Source of the DNA: Dyadobacter sp. LHD-138
GTDB taxonomy: Bacteria; Bacteroidota; Bacteroidia; Cytophagales; Spirosomataceae
Assembly (NCBI RefSeq): GCF_030929615.1
Contig: NZ_JAVFVU010000007.1
Location: forward strand, 62,001 to 126,000
Direction of reading: 5' to 3'
Length of the DNA stretch: 64,000 bases
The notes under the pieces were generated by a model that worked only from the letters and a program-made list of their open reading frames with translations, was not told where the DNA came from and did not search any database. A program made the position numbers and the translations under genes. This document shows positions 26,385 to 36,652 of this stretch, piece after piece (within the stretch, counting starts at the first letter, position 1; every line of letters begins with the position of its first letter).

Positions 26385-27920
26385 ATGATTTATAAATATT
26401 CGTCGCTCGTTTTTACAATGCTCATGGTGATCATGGCGTTAACTGTTGCTTTTTCGTTCAGGAAAGACCGGAGGGAAGTTGATGGTCTTCAACAAAAATT
26501 GCAGCCTAATATTGTCTATATTTTGGCGGACGACATGGGTTATGGTGACATTGCTTACCTCAATGACAAATCTCAGATTGAAACACCGAACCTGGATAAA
26601 CTGGGCAGGGACGGCCTTGTTTTTACCGATGCGCATTCCGGTTCAGCCGTTTGTTCGCCCACGCGTTATGGAATATTAACAGGCCGTTATGCCTTTCGGT
26701 CCCGTCTCAAAAAGGGTGTTCTCGGAGGATATTCTCCGATGCTGATCGAACCAGACCGATTTACGGTCGCGGATCTTTTAAAGCAGGCGGGTTATCAAAC
26801 GGCGGTGATCGGAAAGTGGCATTTGGGGCTGGACTGGACACCTGTGGATCCGTCGAGGAAGCTGGATGCAACGGTGTATGACGACTGGACAAGCACTGAA
26901 AATCTTGATATTGCAAAGGGTGTCGTAAAAGGCCCGAACGATCTCGGATTTGATTACAGCTATATCATCCCGTCATCCCTGGATATTCCGCCTTATATTT
27001 ATCTGGAAAATGGAAAACCGGTTGATCGTAAAATTATCAACGTTGCCGGAAGCAAAACACCAAGAGGAGTCTTTTGGCGTGATGGAAATGGCTCGGAAAG
27101 TTTTGAAATTGAAAAGTCGCTGGATGTTTTTGGTCAACAAGCAAAGAAATTTCTTGCAGATGCGGGTCAAACACCCGGGAAACCGTTTTTTCTGTATCTG
27201 CCATTAATTAGTCCGCACACGCCCTGGCTGCCTTCGGATAATTTTAAAGGTAAGTCAAAGGCGGGATTGTATGGGGATTTTGTAGCGCATACGGATGCGG
27301 TGGTGGGCGACATAATGAAAACATTGGACAGCCTGGGATTGGGAGAAAATACGCTCGTTATTTTCACTTCTGATAACGGCGCGGACTGGAAGCCGGGCGA
27401 CAAGCAGTTATATCCTGCGCACCAGGCAAACCATATTTTTCGCGGACAAAAGTCGGATATCTGGGAGGGCGGTCACCACGTTCCATTCATTGCAAGGTGG
27501 CCGAAGGTTATTGCAAAAGGGAGCAAAACAGCGCAGACGATATGTCTGACTGATTTGCTGGCTACTGCTGCTTCCATTACCCATCAGCGATTACCCCGTG
27601 ATGCGGGACAGGACAGTTTTGACTTCTATACCGTCCTTAAAAATCCGAAAGAGAAGAAATCTGTACGGGAAAGCATTATTCATCACGCCATTGAGGGAAT
27701 GTTTGCCATACGAAAGGGAAAATGGAAGTTTATTGACGGAAAGGGTAGTGGAGGGTGGTCTTCAAAAGGTGATGCTTCGGATCCGGAGGGGCAGCTTTAC
27801 AACCTCGAAACGGATCTGGTCGAGTCAAAGAATCTGTATGATCAAAATCCCCTTGTTGTAAAAGAATTAAAGGCGATTATGGAAAAACAGAAAAGCCAGG
27901 GATTTAGCCGACGTTTGTGA
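26385..27920 (+). CDS. Type I sulfatase (arylsulfatase A-like)
   Basis: A 511-residue exported sulfatase with an N-terminal hydrophobic segment (residues 8-25). The metal block NIVYILADDMGYGD is at 42-55, the formylglycine site is C90-S-P-T-R94 in SAVCSPTRYGILTGRYAFRS, and IGKWHLGLDW and FTSDNGADW follow. The motif CSPTRYGILTGRY with RSRLKKGVL is typical of arylsulfatase-A-like members. Substrate is unknown. It lies 138 bases after the rhodanese-thioredoxin gene, with a weak hairpin between (AATCCCG...CGGGATT, 26310-26338). Confidence 0.92.
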   Translation: MIYKYSSLVFTMLMVIMALTVAFSFRKDRREVDGLQQKLQPNIVYILADDMGYGDIAYLNDKSQIETPNLDKLGRDGLVFTDAHSGSAVCSPTRYGILTGRYAFRSRLKKGVLGGYSPMLIEPDRFTVADLLKQAGYQTAVIGKWHLGLDWTPVDPSRKLDATVYDDWTSTENLDIAKGVVKGPNDLGFDYSYIIPSSLDIPPYIYLENGKPVDRKIINVAGSKTPRGVFWRDGNGSESFEIEKSLDVFGQQAKKFLADAGQTPGKPFFLYLPLISPHTPWLPSDNFKGKSKAGLYGDFVAHTDAVVGDIMKTLDSLGLGENTLVIFTSDNGADWKPGDKQLYPAHQANHIFRGQKSDIWEGGHHVPFIARWPKVIAKGSKTAQTICLTDLLATAASITHQRLPRDAGQDSFDFYTVLKNPKEKKSVRESIIHHAIEGMFAIRKGKWKFIDGKGSGGWSSKGDASDPEGQLYNLETDLVESKNLYDQNPLVVKELKAIMEKQKSQGFSRRL

Positions 27921-27980
27921 GAATAAGTTTTTACTGCGGAAAGTCGGGATTTTCCTGCGCCTTATTTTTCTTTAAACCGG

Positions 27981-27997
27981 AATGCCCTACGGGCATT
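27981..27997. repeat. Short palindrome AATGCCC-TAC-GGGCATT
   Basis: A perfect 7-bp hairpin 60 bases after the sulfatase stop. Similar short palindromes occur singly in Bacteroidota intergenic DNA. It may help 3' end formation. Confidence 0.45.
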
Positions 27998-28162
27998 AAA
28001 TTCGCTTTAGGTGAAGTTATGGATTTATGATTTGGCGGTTTTCCAGCCGCGTTGACGGCTTCCTGTTTATCGCTATTAGATTGCCACGTCATATTATCTG
28101 GCTCCATCGGAGCCTCGTATGGAGTCGGAATGCTTTTGTAAAGTATCATTGCGTAGAGACCA

Positions 28163-28204
28163 AGAATACCAAAAAAACAAGAAATCTTTTGGTATTCTGT
28201 TTTT
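28163..28204 (+). terminator. Intrinsic terminator before copy-3 promoter
   Basis: Arms AGAATACCAAAA (28163-28174) and TTTTGGTATTCT (28187-28198) form a perfect 12-bp stem followed by GTTTTT. It insulates the promoter that starts a few bases later. Confidence 0.75.
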
Positions 28205-28211
28205 ATTAAAC

Positions 28212-28245
28212 TTACTTTGTCTATCAATAAAGTAGGGTAATGTTA
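28212..28245 (+). promoter_or_regulatory. Promoter with TTACTTTGTCTAT element (copy 3)
   Basis: AACTTACTTTGTCTATC matches copies 1 and 2 over the -33 region and the left half-site (GTCTATC at 28219-28225). The right half is degenerate (AGTAGGG). A TAATG box follows. It precedes a Cys-rich leader ORF by 57 bases, as copy 1 does. Confidence 0.55.
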
Positions 28246-28293
28246 TTTCCTTTAACCACCACTGGAAAAAACAGCCGTAATCTCGTTTAACCT

Positions 28294-28386
28294 ATGAAAA
28301 CGATGCATGTATATTCTTCGCAGCCCTGTGCTGCCTATGTGGTGGTTTGTCGGTCGATTCCTTTCGTGGCTGGCTGTTGTTATTAA
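28294..28386 (+). CDS. Putative cysteine leader peptide (30 aa, ends CCY-stop)
   Basis: ATG at 28294 opens 30 codons with Cys at residues 12, 19, 28 and 29, ending VAGCCY and then TAA. Its distance from the promoter element and its length match the leader ORF at 8911-9006, but its sequence is otherwise unrelated. That is the expected pattern for leaders selected for codon content rather than for the peptide. The next gene, a PstS-like protein, starts 119 bases later. Translation is unproven. Confidence 0.5.
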   Translation: MKTMHVYSSQPCAAYVVVCRSIPFVAGCCY

Positions 28387-28504
28387 TGCTGACAATACTT
28401 CTTTTTAGTTTTTGATTATCAGAATACCTCATTTGTAGCGGTTTGATTGTTCAGGCAGTTTTCCGGTTACAGCGTGCTCAAACTATTTAATATCCGTTAA
28501 CATC

Positions 28505-29437
28505 ATGAAAACATTAAAATCGCTACTCGTCGCAACAGGGTTGTCTCTGGTTGTTTCTTCCCCGATTTTTGCTCAGGAAACAAGTCAGAATAAGGTAATT
28601 ATCACGGGTGTCCGTTTTGCCTACCCGCTTGTCGATAAATGGATCAAACAATACAGTGCTGAAAATCCAAAGGCGCAGATTGTGATTGAAACACGGACGA
28701 TCACGGATCCGGAGAAATATGATCTTTTAATCGAGGCTTATGATCAGGAAAAAGAAGTGAAAGAAAGCCGTGAATACGTATCGATTGGCCGTTATGCCTT
28801 GTTACCTGTTGCCAATTCCAAATCCCAGTTTGCAAAGGAGTACAGCGACAAGGGATTGATCGAAAAAATATACAAACAGATTTTCTTCCATGATATTTAT
28901 GCGGAGAAAGATAAGTCCATTACCACTCCTTTTACGGTTTATACCCGCTTGCAGAAAGCTGGCGCTCCGTTGACGTTCGCGAAATACTTCGGATACGAGC
29001 AGCAGCAGATCAAGGGGAAAACCATTGCTGGCGCAGATGAACATTTGATCAAGGCGCTTTTGAAAGACGATACGGGCATTACTTACACCGTGCCTGGCCT
29101 TGCTTTTGACCTGACTTCACGGAAACCAGCCGAAGGTCTGACCATTATTCCGGTGGACCTGGACGGAAACGGAAGGGTTTCCAAAGAAGAAAAAGCCATT
29201 GACAACCTGGATCAGTTTTTACTGAAACTGGAAACCGAAAAGGTGAAAAATATTCCGGTGGAATATGTTCATTTCTCCATTGCGAAAAACAACAGTAATC
29301 CGGAGGCGAAAAAGTTTCTGCTGTGGGTTGCTTCACATGCGGAAGAGGATTTGCATCAATATGGATATCTGAAACCGGAAGCCAAACGTCTCCAGTTGGA
29401 AAAAGAGAAGTTGGAAAGATTCTCAGCGGTGAAATAA
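28505..29437 (+). CDS. PstS-like periplasmic substrate-binding protein with EF-hand loop
   Basis: A 310-residue exported protein (signal ending IFAQ). The fold looks like an ABC-type oxyanion-binding protein (PstS-like): VIITGVRFAYPLVDKWIKQY at the start, then VSIGRYALLPVANSKS and a C-terminal KFLLWVASHAEEDLHQYGYL. Residues 218-229 (DLDGNGRVSKEE) match a canonical calcium EF-hand loop, which is unusual here. No permease or ATPase genes adjoin. In the sulfur context the ligand may be sulfate or an organosulfur compound, but phosphate is the usual family ligand. It is preceded by a Cys-rich leader and followed by a sulfatase run. Confidence 0.72.
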   Translation: MKTLKSLLVATGLSLVVSSPIFAQETSQNKVIITGVRFAYPLVDKWIKQYSAENPKAQIVIETRTITDPEKYDLLIEAYDQEKEVKESREYVSIGRYALLPVANSKSQFAKEYSDKGLIEKIYKQIFFHDIYAEKDKSITTPFTVYTRLQKAGAPLTFAKYFGYEQQQIKGKTIAGADEHLIKALLKDDTGITYTVPGLAFDLTSRKPAEGLTIIPVDLDGNGRVSKEEKAIDNLDQFLLKLETEKVKNIPVEYVHFSIAKNNSNPEAKKFLLWVASHAEEDLHQYGYLKPEAKRLQLEKEKLERFSAVK

Positions 29438-29585
29438 GACATTGTGATTACGTAAACAAGGTTCCCTGTTCCGGTGCCAGATGTTCTGGTGCCGGAAAAT
29501 TTAATCTGCCTGATTTTCATTCTCAGATTTTATCTTGCTCTGGCCTCAATAGCATATTCCCTACCGATTTTAAATATACCTGCAA

Positions 29586-31244
29586 ATGAAGTTCAAATTT
29601 GTACTTGCCGGTTTACTTTTCGTAAACCTGACTGCCTCCTTTGCCCAAAAAACTAAAAAAGCCGATACCCGACCGAATATAATCCTGATCATGGTGGATG
29701 ACATGGGATATTCCGATGTCGGATCCTATGGCTCGGAAATCCAGACCCCAAATCTCGATAATCTTGCCAAAGAAGGAATCCGTTTTCGTGAGTTTTATAA
29801 CAATTCTATATGTGCGCCAACGCGGGCTTCGCTGATAACAGGCCAATATCCGCATAAGGCCGGTATCGGTTATTTTGATGTCAATCTGGGACTGCCTGCT
29901 TATCAGGGTTATCTCAACAAAGAATCGCTGACATTTGCCGAAGTACTTAGAAATGCAGGTTATAGCACCCTGATGAGCGGAAAATGGCACGTGGGCGGAG
30001 ATAGTCTGGCCTGGCCGAATCAACGTGGCTTCGATCATTTTTACGGTTTTATTAAAGGGGCCAGTAATTATTTTGATATTGGAGAGTATGGACAGGCGCC
30101 TCCAGTGGAACTGGTGAAGGATAACAAGCGGATTAATCTTAAACCGGGCCAGTATCTGACCGACGAGATTACCACCAATGCACTCGACTTCCTGGATGCG
30201 CAGGACAAAACCGGCAAGCCGTTCTTTTTGTATGTCGCCTTTAATGCGCCGCACTGGCCGTTGCAGGCTTTGCCGGAAGATATTGCCAAATACAAAGGCA
30301 GGTATGCGATTGGGTGGGATTCGCTTCGGAATGAACGGATTAGAAAGCAAAAATCACTCGGTATTTCCGATCCAAAACAAGCGGTCGCCAAGAGAGACGC
30401 GGAAGTTCCGCTTTGGGATCACCTGACATTTGAAGAAAAGAAACTCTGGGAGACCAAGATGGAGGTTTATGCCGCCATGGTGGACCGGGTGGACCAGAAT
30501 ATCGGCCGGTTGAAAGAAAAACTCAAAGTGCTGAAAAAGGATGAGAATACGCTTATCGTTTTTATTTCTGACAACGGTGCACAGGGTGGATTCTCGGCAA
30601 AAAACCGGAGAAAACCGCCACGGAATACGGGCCCTATCGGCACCGCCGGTTCTTACGATTATCAGGAGCAAAACTGGGCTTATGTTTCCAATACGCCCCA
30701 TAACAACTATAAGAACAATATGCACGAAGGCGGCATCAGCGCTCCTTTTATTGCGTGGTTCCCAAAACAGATCAAGGCGGGGAGTATCGTCAAGGGAACG
30801 GGGCATCTGATTGACTTGGCACCTACTTTTTATGAACTGGCCGGAGCGCAGTATCCCGAGAAATTCAACAATGCAGTTACCAATACCCTTTCGGGAAAAA
30901 GTCTGCTCCCGGTATTAACAGGAAAATCGGAGACTGTTGAAAGAGGAGAACCTATTTTCTGGGAAAGAGCGGGAAACAGGGCGGTACGCAAAGGCAAATG
31001 GAAAATCGTTTCGACGTACCCTGGTTACAAGTGGGAACTTTACGACCTTGAAAAAGATAGGGGTGAAACCAATGATCTTTCAGCCGTTAATACGGAAATC
31101 GTTAATGCGTTATCAGCCGATTATTTCAAGTGGGCGGATAAAACAGGTGTGGTTGACTACGATAAAATAAAACCGGCGAATCCTTCTGGTGCACCACAGG
31201 CAACACCGCTCAAAACTGCGCAACAGGTAGGCCGTGGAGAATGA
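29586..31244 (+). CDS. Type I sulfatase, CAPTR active site (module 2, gene A)
   Basis: A 552-residue exported sulfatase (signal ending ASFAQ). Blocks: NIILIMVDDMGYSDVG at 31-46, formylglycine site C76-A-P-T-R80 in NSICAPTRASLITGQYPHKA, SGKWHVGG, and FISDNGAQGG. It is a paralog of 15587-17239, sharing PHWPLQALPEDIAKYKG and the same overall length and end (VVDYDKIK versus VVDWNKIK). It is followed by a long AtsD-like sulfatase as in module 1. Substrate is unknown. Confidence 0.92.
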   Translation: MKFKFVLAGLLFVNLTASFAQKTKKADTRPNIILIMVDDMGYSDVGSYGSEIQTPNLDNLAKEGIRFREFYNNSICAPTRASLITGQYPHKAGIGYFDVNLGLPAYQGYLNKESLTFAEVLRNAGYSTLMSGKWHVGGDSLAWPNQRGFDHFYGFIKGASNYFDIGEYGQAPPVELVKDNKRINLKPGQYLTDEITTNALDFLDAQDKTGKPFFLYVAFNAPHWPLQALPEDIAKYKGRYAIGWDSLRNERIRKQKSLGISDPKQAVAKRDAEVPLWDHLTFEEKKLWETKMEVYAAMVDRVDQNIGRLKEKLKVLKKDENTLIVFISDNGAQGGFSAKNRRKPPRNTGPIGTAGSYDYQEQNWAYVSNTPHNNYKNNMHEGGISAPFIAWFPKQIKAGSIVKGTGHLIDLAPTFYELAGAQYPEKFNNAVTNTLSGKSLLPVLTGKSETVERGEPIFWERAGNRAVRKGKWKIVSTYPGYKWELYDLEKDRGETNDLSAVNTEIVNALSADYFKWADKTGVVDYDKIKPANPSGAPQATPLKTAQQVGRGE

Positions 31245-31286
31245 TCAATTGCGTATATGATATATCGTTCTATTGAAATCATTGAC

Positions 31287-33611
31287 ATGAAAACAACAAT
31301 ATTCAAATTTGCCGACCGTAAGCGCTGGATGGCTCTCACAATTTTCTTAGGTACTATAACGCTTCCTGTTCTTGCACAGCATGACCCTGTTCAGCCTTTT
31401 CAGGGAAAAATTGGCAAAACAATTGAGGAAACAGAACAGTGGTGGCAGGAGCAGCCCAAAGCCCCGAAAAATGCCCCGAATGTCGTTTGGATATTGTTGG
31501 ATGACGTAGGCTTCGGAGCAACTTCTGCTTTTGGGGGACTTATTGAAACACCTAATTTTGAAAAGCTGGCCCACAATGGATTGCGTTATACGAACTTTCA
31601 TACGACCGGCATTTGCAGTCCGACACGAGCAGCTTTATTGACTGGCAGAAACCCGCACAGTGTTGGGATGGGGCATCATGCGGAGCTGGGCATTGGTGCA
31701 CCGGGGTACAATGGAAACATTCCATTCGAAGCCGGGACTGTCGCTGAAATATTTCGTGAAAATGGCTACAACACCTTTGCCCTTGGGAAATGGCATGGCA
31801 ATCAGCCAAGAGACCTGACAATTGCAGGACCTTACAACCGTTATCCAACCGGCCGGGGTTTTGAACATTTCTATGGATTTCTGGGTGGAGCAACCGATCA
31901 GTGGCATCCGCAGTTGGTGGAAGAAACCGCACCGATTGATATTGAACCCAATACCCGGCATTTAAATCAGTTGCTAACGGACAAGACGATTTCTTATATC
32001 GCCAATCAAAAATCTGCGGATCCGGATAAGCCGTTTTTTGTGTATTATGCTACCGGAGCTGCACACGCGCCGCATCATGTTTCCAGGGAATGGAGTGACC
32101 GCTATAAAGGTAAATTTGACGGTGGCTGGGATCAGTATCGCGAAAATGTTTTCAAGCGGCAACAGGCGCTTGGCCTTGTACCAAAAGGAACCGTACTGCC
32201 GCCTCGCCAGACTGGTATCAAACCATGGGAAACACTTTCGGCGGATGAGAAGAAGATCTATGCAAGGTTTATGGAAGTTTATGCCGGATTTTTGTCCTAT
32301 ACGGATTATGAGGTTGGTCGCGTAGTGGATTATTTAAAGCAGATTGACCAGCTTGACAATACGCTTATTTTTCTCGTTGTTGGAGACAATGGCGGGAGTA
32401 AAGAAGGAACTTATAACGGAACGACGGGCATTGCAGAAAAGTCGCAGGGCGATGACGCGAAGTTTTTACTGTCCCAGTATGATAAGATTGGAACCGAATT
32501 TAGCTTTCCCAATTATCCGCTTGGCTGGTCTCAGGCGACGAACACGCCTTTCCGTTACTGGAAAAGTGATGTAAATGCCGAGGGAGCTTCACATACCACA
32601 TTGATCGTCCACTACCCGAAAGGCATTAAGGAGAAGGGGAGCCTGCGAAACCAGTATACACATGTAACAGATATTTTGCCGACAACCATTGAGCTTACCG
32701 GCGTGAAGGTGCCGGAGGTCATCAACGGTTATCCGCAGCGGCCTTTGCATGGCACTTCCCTGGTTTACTCTTTCGAAAATGCGGCGGCGCAAACCCGCCA
32801 TAACCAGCAATATTATGAGCTTCACGGCGGACGTTCCATGTACAAGGACGGCTGGAAGGCAAGTGTGTACCATCCGCGTAATGTTTTTGGAGAAACTACG
32901 ACGGACATTAACTTCATCGCGGATTTCAAGCGTGATAAATGGGAGCTCTATAATCTCAGCGAAGACTGGAACGAAATCAATGATTTGTCGGCGAAGTATC
33001 CCGAAAAACTTGAAGAATTGAAAAAGTTGTTTGATCAGGAAGCCGAAAAATACAATGTGTATCCCCTTAAAAATTTCAGAGCTGGTTTAACACCACCGGC
33101 GATTCGGGAGAAGTCAGTGATCTATGAGGGCACGACGATCAAAACAAGGGTTTATATTGGTAAAGGTGCTGTGAACATTACGGCAAATATTGAAGTGCCT
33201 GCCAAAAATCCTGCGGGCGTTATTTTTTCAAATGGAGGGTTAATTGGCGGAACGAGTCTCTATGTTCAAAACAATAAACTGCAATATCTGCTGAATGACG
33301 GTATAAATCAGATTGTGCTGACAGCTAACAAAAGTCTGGCAACGGGGAAAAATGTGGTTCGGGTGGAATTTACAGAGGATAAGAAAGTTAATCTTTACCT
33401 AAATAACGAGAAAGTGGCAGAGCAGACCAATGTGAATAAAACCAGATACCTGAGCTCGGCTTCATCGGATGGATTTAGCATCGGAAAGGACCTGAATTCC
33501 CCGGTCACAAAGTCCTACGTTGGAACATTTGCTTTTAACGGCGTTGTGAAAAGTCTGGTTATTGAGCAGGATGAGGATAAAGAAGAAAAGGTAGGCTTAT
33601 TAAAGAAGTAG
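31287..33611 (+). CDS. Type I sulfatase, long AtsD-like form (module 2, gene B)
   Basis: A 774-residue sulfatase, paralog of 17284-19593. The ATG at 31287 is chosen because it gives a normal signal peptide ending PVLAQ. An in-frame ATG at 31257 only adds ten residues. Blocks: WILLDDVGFG, C110-S-P-T-R114 in TGICSPTRAALLTGRN, LGKWHGN, and LVVGDNGGSKEG. A C-terminal beta-rich domain follows from about residue 605 (VIYEGTTIKTRVYIGKG). It starts 42 bases after gene A and is followed at 36 bases by another sulfatase, so the run is one operon. Confidence 0.92.
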   Translation: MKTTIFKFADRKRWMALTIFLGTITLPVLAQHDPVQPFQGKIGKTIEETEQWWQEQPKAPKNAPNVVWILLDDVGFGATSAFGGLIETPNFEKLAHNGLRYTNFHTTGICSPTRAALLTGRNPHSVGMGHHAELGIGAPGYNGNIPFEAGTVAEIFRENGYNTFALGKWHGNQPRDLTIAGPYNRYPTGRGFEHFYGFLGGATDQWHPQLVEETAPIDIEPNTRHLNQLLTDKTISYIANQKSADPDKPFFVYYATGAAHAPHHVSREWSDRYKGKFDGGWDQYRENVFKRQQALGLVPKGTVLPPRQTGIKPWETLSADEKKIYARFMEVYAGFLSYTDYEVGRVVDYLKQIDQLDNTLIFLVVGDNGGSKEGTYNGTTGIAEKSQGDDAKFLLSQYDKIGTEFSFPNYPLGWSQATNTPFRYWKSDVNAEGASHTTLIVHYPKGIKEKGSLRNQYTHVTDILPTTIELTGVKVPEVINGYPQRPLHGTSLVYSFENAAAQTRHNQQYYELHGGRSMYKDGWKASVYHPRNVFGETTTDINFIADFKRDKWELYNLSEDWNEINDLSAKYPEKLEELKKLFDQEAEKYNVYPLKNFRAGLTPPAIREKSVIYEGTTIKTRVYIGKGAVNITANIEVPAKNPAGVIFSNGGLIGGTSLYVQNNKLQYLLNDGINQIVLTANKSLATGKNVVRVEFTEDKKVNLYLNNEKVAEQTNVNKTRYLSSASSDGFSIGKDLNSPVTKSYVGTFAFNGVVKSLVIEQDEDKEEKVGLLKK

Positions 33612-33626
33612 TTATTGTTGAAGTAG

Positions 33627-35029
<1,403 letters not shown>

Positions 35030-35170
35030 TCATGCGGTTTTATGGCGTTGCAAATCGTCAGATTCCATATTATTGATCCGATACCGCTACGAAAATGGGA
35101 AGTATAGGGGAGCCCTGAAGGAGCTTATGCTATAAAATGAATCATTGCACAATGTAACAAATGAAAAGTT

Positions 35171-36604
35171 ATGGTTAAGTATATCAGTAGATTGTCTCAC
35201 ACACTGGTGGTGATGGGCGTGATATTTTCCGGTTATGCCGGAGCACAGGGCTCTTCGAGTAAGAAGGGATCTGACAAGCCAAAGAAATATAACGTGTTGT
35301 TTATAGCCGCAGATGACCTTAACAATGATATCGGGGCATTTGGCAATACTTTCGTAAAAACACCCAATATTGACCGGCTCGCCCGGCGCGGCGTCCGGTT
35401 TGACAGGGCGTATACCCAGTTTCCATTGTGCAGTCCCAGCCGTTCTTCCCTGCTCACCGGGCAGCGACCGGACGTGACCGGGATTTACGAACTGCAAACA
35501 CATTTCCGGCAGAACCTCCCGGACATTGTAACCTTGCCGCAGCTTTTTAAAAACAATAGCTATTACAGCGCGCGGGTAGGTAAGATTTTCCATTACGGGG
35601 TACCGGGACAAATTGGTACGGATGGTCTGGATGATGCTGCGTCGTGGAATCACAAAATCAATCCGAAGGGGCGGGATAAAACGGAAGAACCACTCGTTAA
35701 AAACCTGACGCCCAAGCGTCCGCTGGGCAGCGCGCTTGCATACCTCGCAACGGAAGGAACGGATGATGAGCATACCGACGGTATCATAACCAACGAAGCG
35801 ATCAAGCTACTGGAAGAAAAGAAAAACGATCCGTTCTTTCTCGCTGTCGGCTTTTTTAGGCCGCATTCACCTTACGTAGCTCCGAAAAAATATTTTGATC
35901 AGTATCCGCTTGACCAAATTCCGCTTCCAAAAGAAGTGGAAAATGATCTGGATGACATCCCTGAGGCCGCAATATTTACAAAGCCAGCCCACTGGGGGCT
36001 TTCAGAACCTGAACGCAGAGAAGCACTTCGGGCCTATTACGCAACCATTTCTTTTATGGACGCGCAGGTTGGAAAACTGCTGGACGCGCTGGATCGTCTG
36101 AAATTATCGGACAATACGATTATTGTGTTTTGGAGTGATCATGGCTACAATGTTGGACAGCACGGACAATGGATGAAGCAAAGTTTGTTTGAAAATTCTG
36201 CTCGTGTGCCGTTGATTATTTCGGTTCCCGGAGGTCTGAAAGGAAAGGCGTCCGGCCGGACGGTGGAATTGCTGGACATTTATCCCACGCTGGCAGAGCT
36301 TACGGGCCTTGATCCCCACCAGAAGTTACAGGGAAAAAGCTTGACGCCGTTGTTGAAAAATCCTGCTGCAAAATGGGATAAGCCAGCCTACACGCAGGTG
36401 CGCCGCGACAAGATTTTCGGCCGTTCGGTCCGGACGGAACGCTTTCGTTATACCGAGTGGGATGAAGGAAGAGCGGGCGTAGAACTGTATGACCATCAGT
36501 TAGATCCGGGAGAGTTTAAGAATCTTGCCAAAGAAAATAATCAAAGTAAAACGGTAAATGAACTGGCAATTTTATTAAAAAAAGGTTTTCCGGCGCATGA
36601 ATAA
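35171..36604 (+). CDS. Type I sulfatase, iduronate-2-sulfatase-like
   Basis: A 477-residue exported sulfatase (signal near residues 8-25 ending GAQG). Blocks: NVLFIAADDLNNDIGAFG at 41-58, C87-S-P-S-R91 in FPLCSPSRSSLLTGQRPD, RVGKIFHYG replacing the common GKWH, FFRPHSPYVAP, and WSDHGYNVGQHGQW. The GKIFH and SDHGY...GQHG patterns are those of the iduronate-2-sulfatase-like subgroup, but the substrate is not proven. It follows the frameshifted sulfatase by 141 bases. Confidence 0.92.
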   Translation: MVKYISRLSHTLVVMGVIFSGYAGAQGSSSKKGSDKPKKYNVLFIAADDLNNDIGAFGNTFVKTPNIDRLARRGVRFDRAYTQFPLCSPSRSSLLTGQRPDVTGIYELQTHFRQNLPDIVTLPQLFKNNSYYSARVGKIFHYGVPGQIGTDGLDDAASWNHKINPKGRDKTEEPLVKNLTPKRPLGSALAYLATEGTDDEHTDGIITNEAIKLLEEKKNDPFFLAVGFFRPHSPYVAPKKYFDQYPLDQIPLPKEVENDLDDIPEAAIFTKPAHWGLSEPERREALRAYYATISFMDAQVGKLLDALDRLKLSDNTIIVFWSDHGYNVGQHGQWMKQSLFENSARVPLIISVPGGLKGKASGRTVELLDIYPTLAELTGLDPHQKLQGKSLTPLLKNPAAKWDKPAYTQVRRDKIFGRSVRTERFRYTEWDEGRAGVELYDHQLDPGEFKNLAKENNQSKTVNELAILLKKGFPAHE

Positions 36605-36652
36605 TTATAAATCAAATTTTTTGTATAAAATTTGAGCATATTATTAGTGACC

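Noticed and set aside
27931-28227. Minus-strand 98-residue ORF after the arylsulfatase gene
   Set aside because: Its 5' part overlaps the copy-3 promoter and a clear terminator hairpin, and the polar tail has no recognisable family. Not enough support, though a shorter form from about 28149 cannot be excluded.
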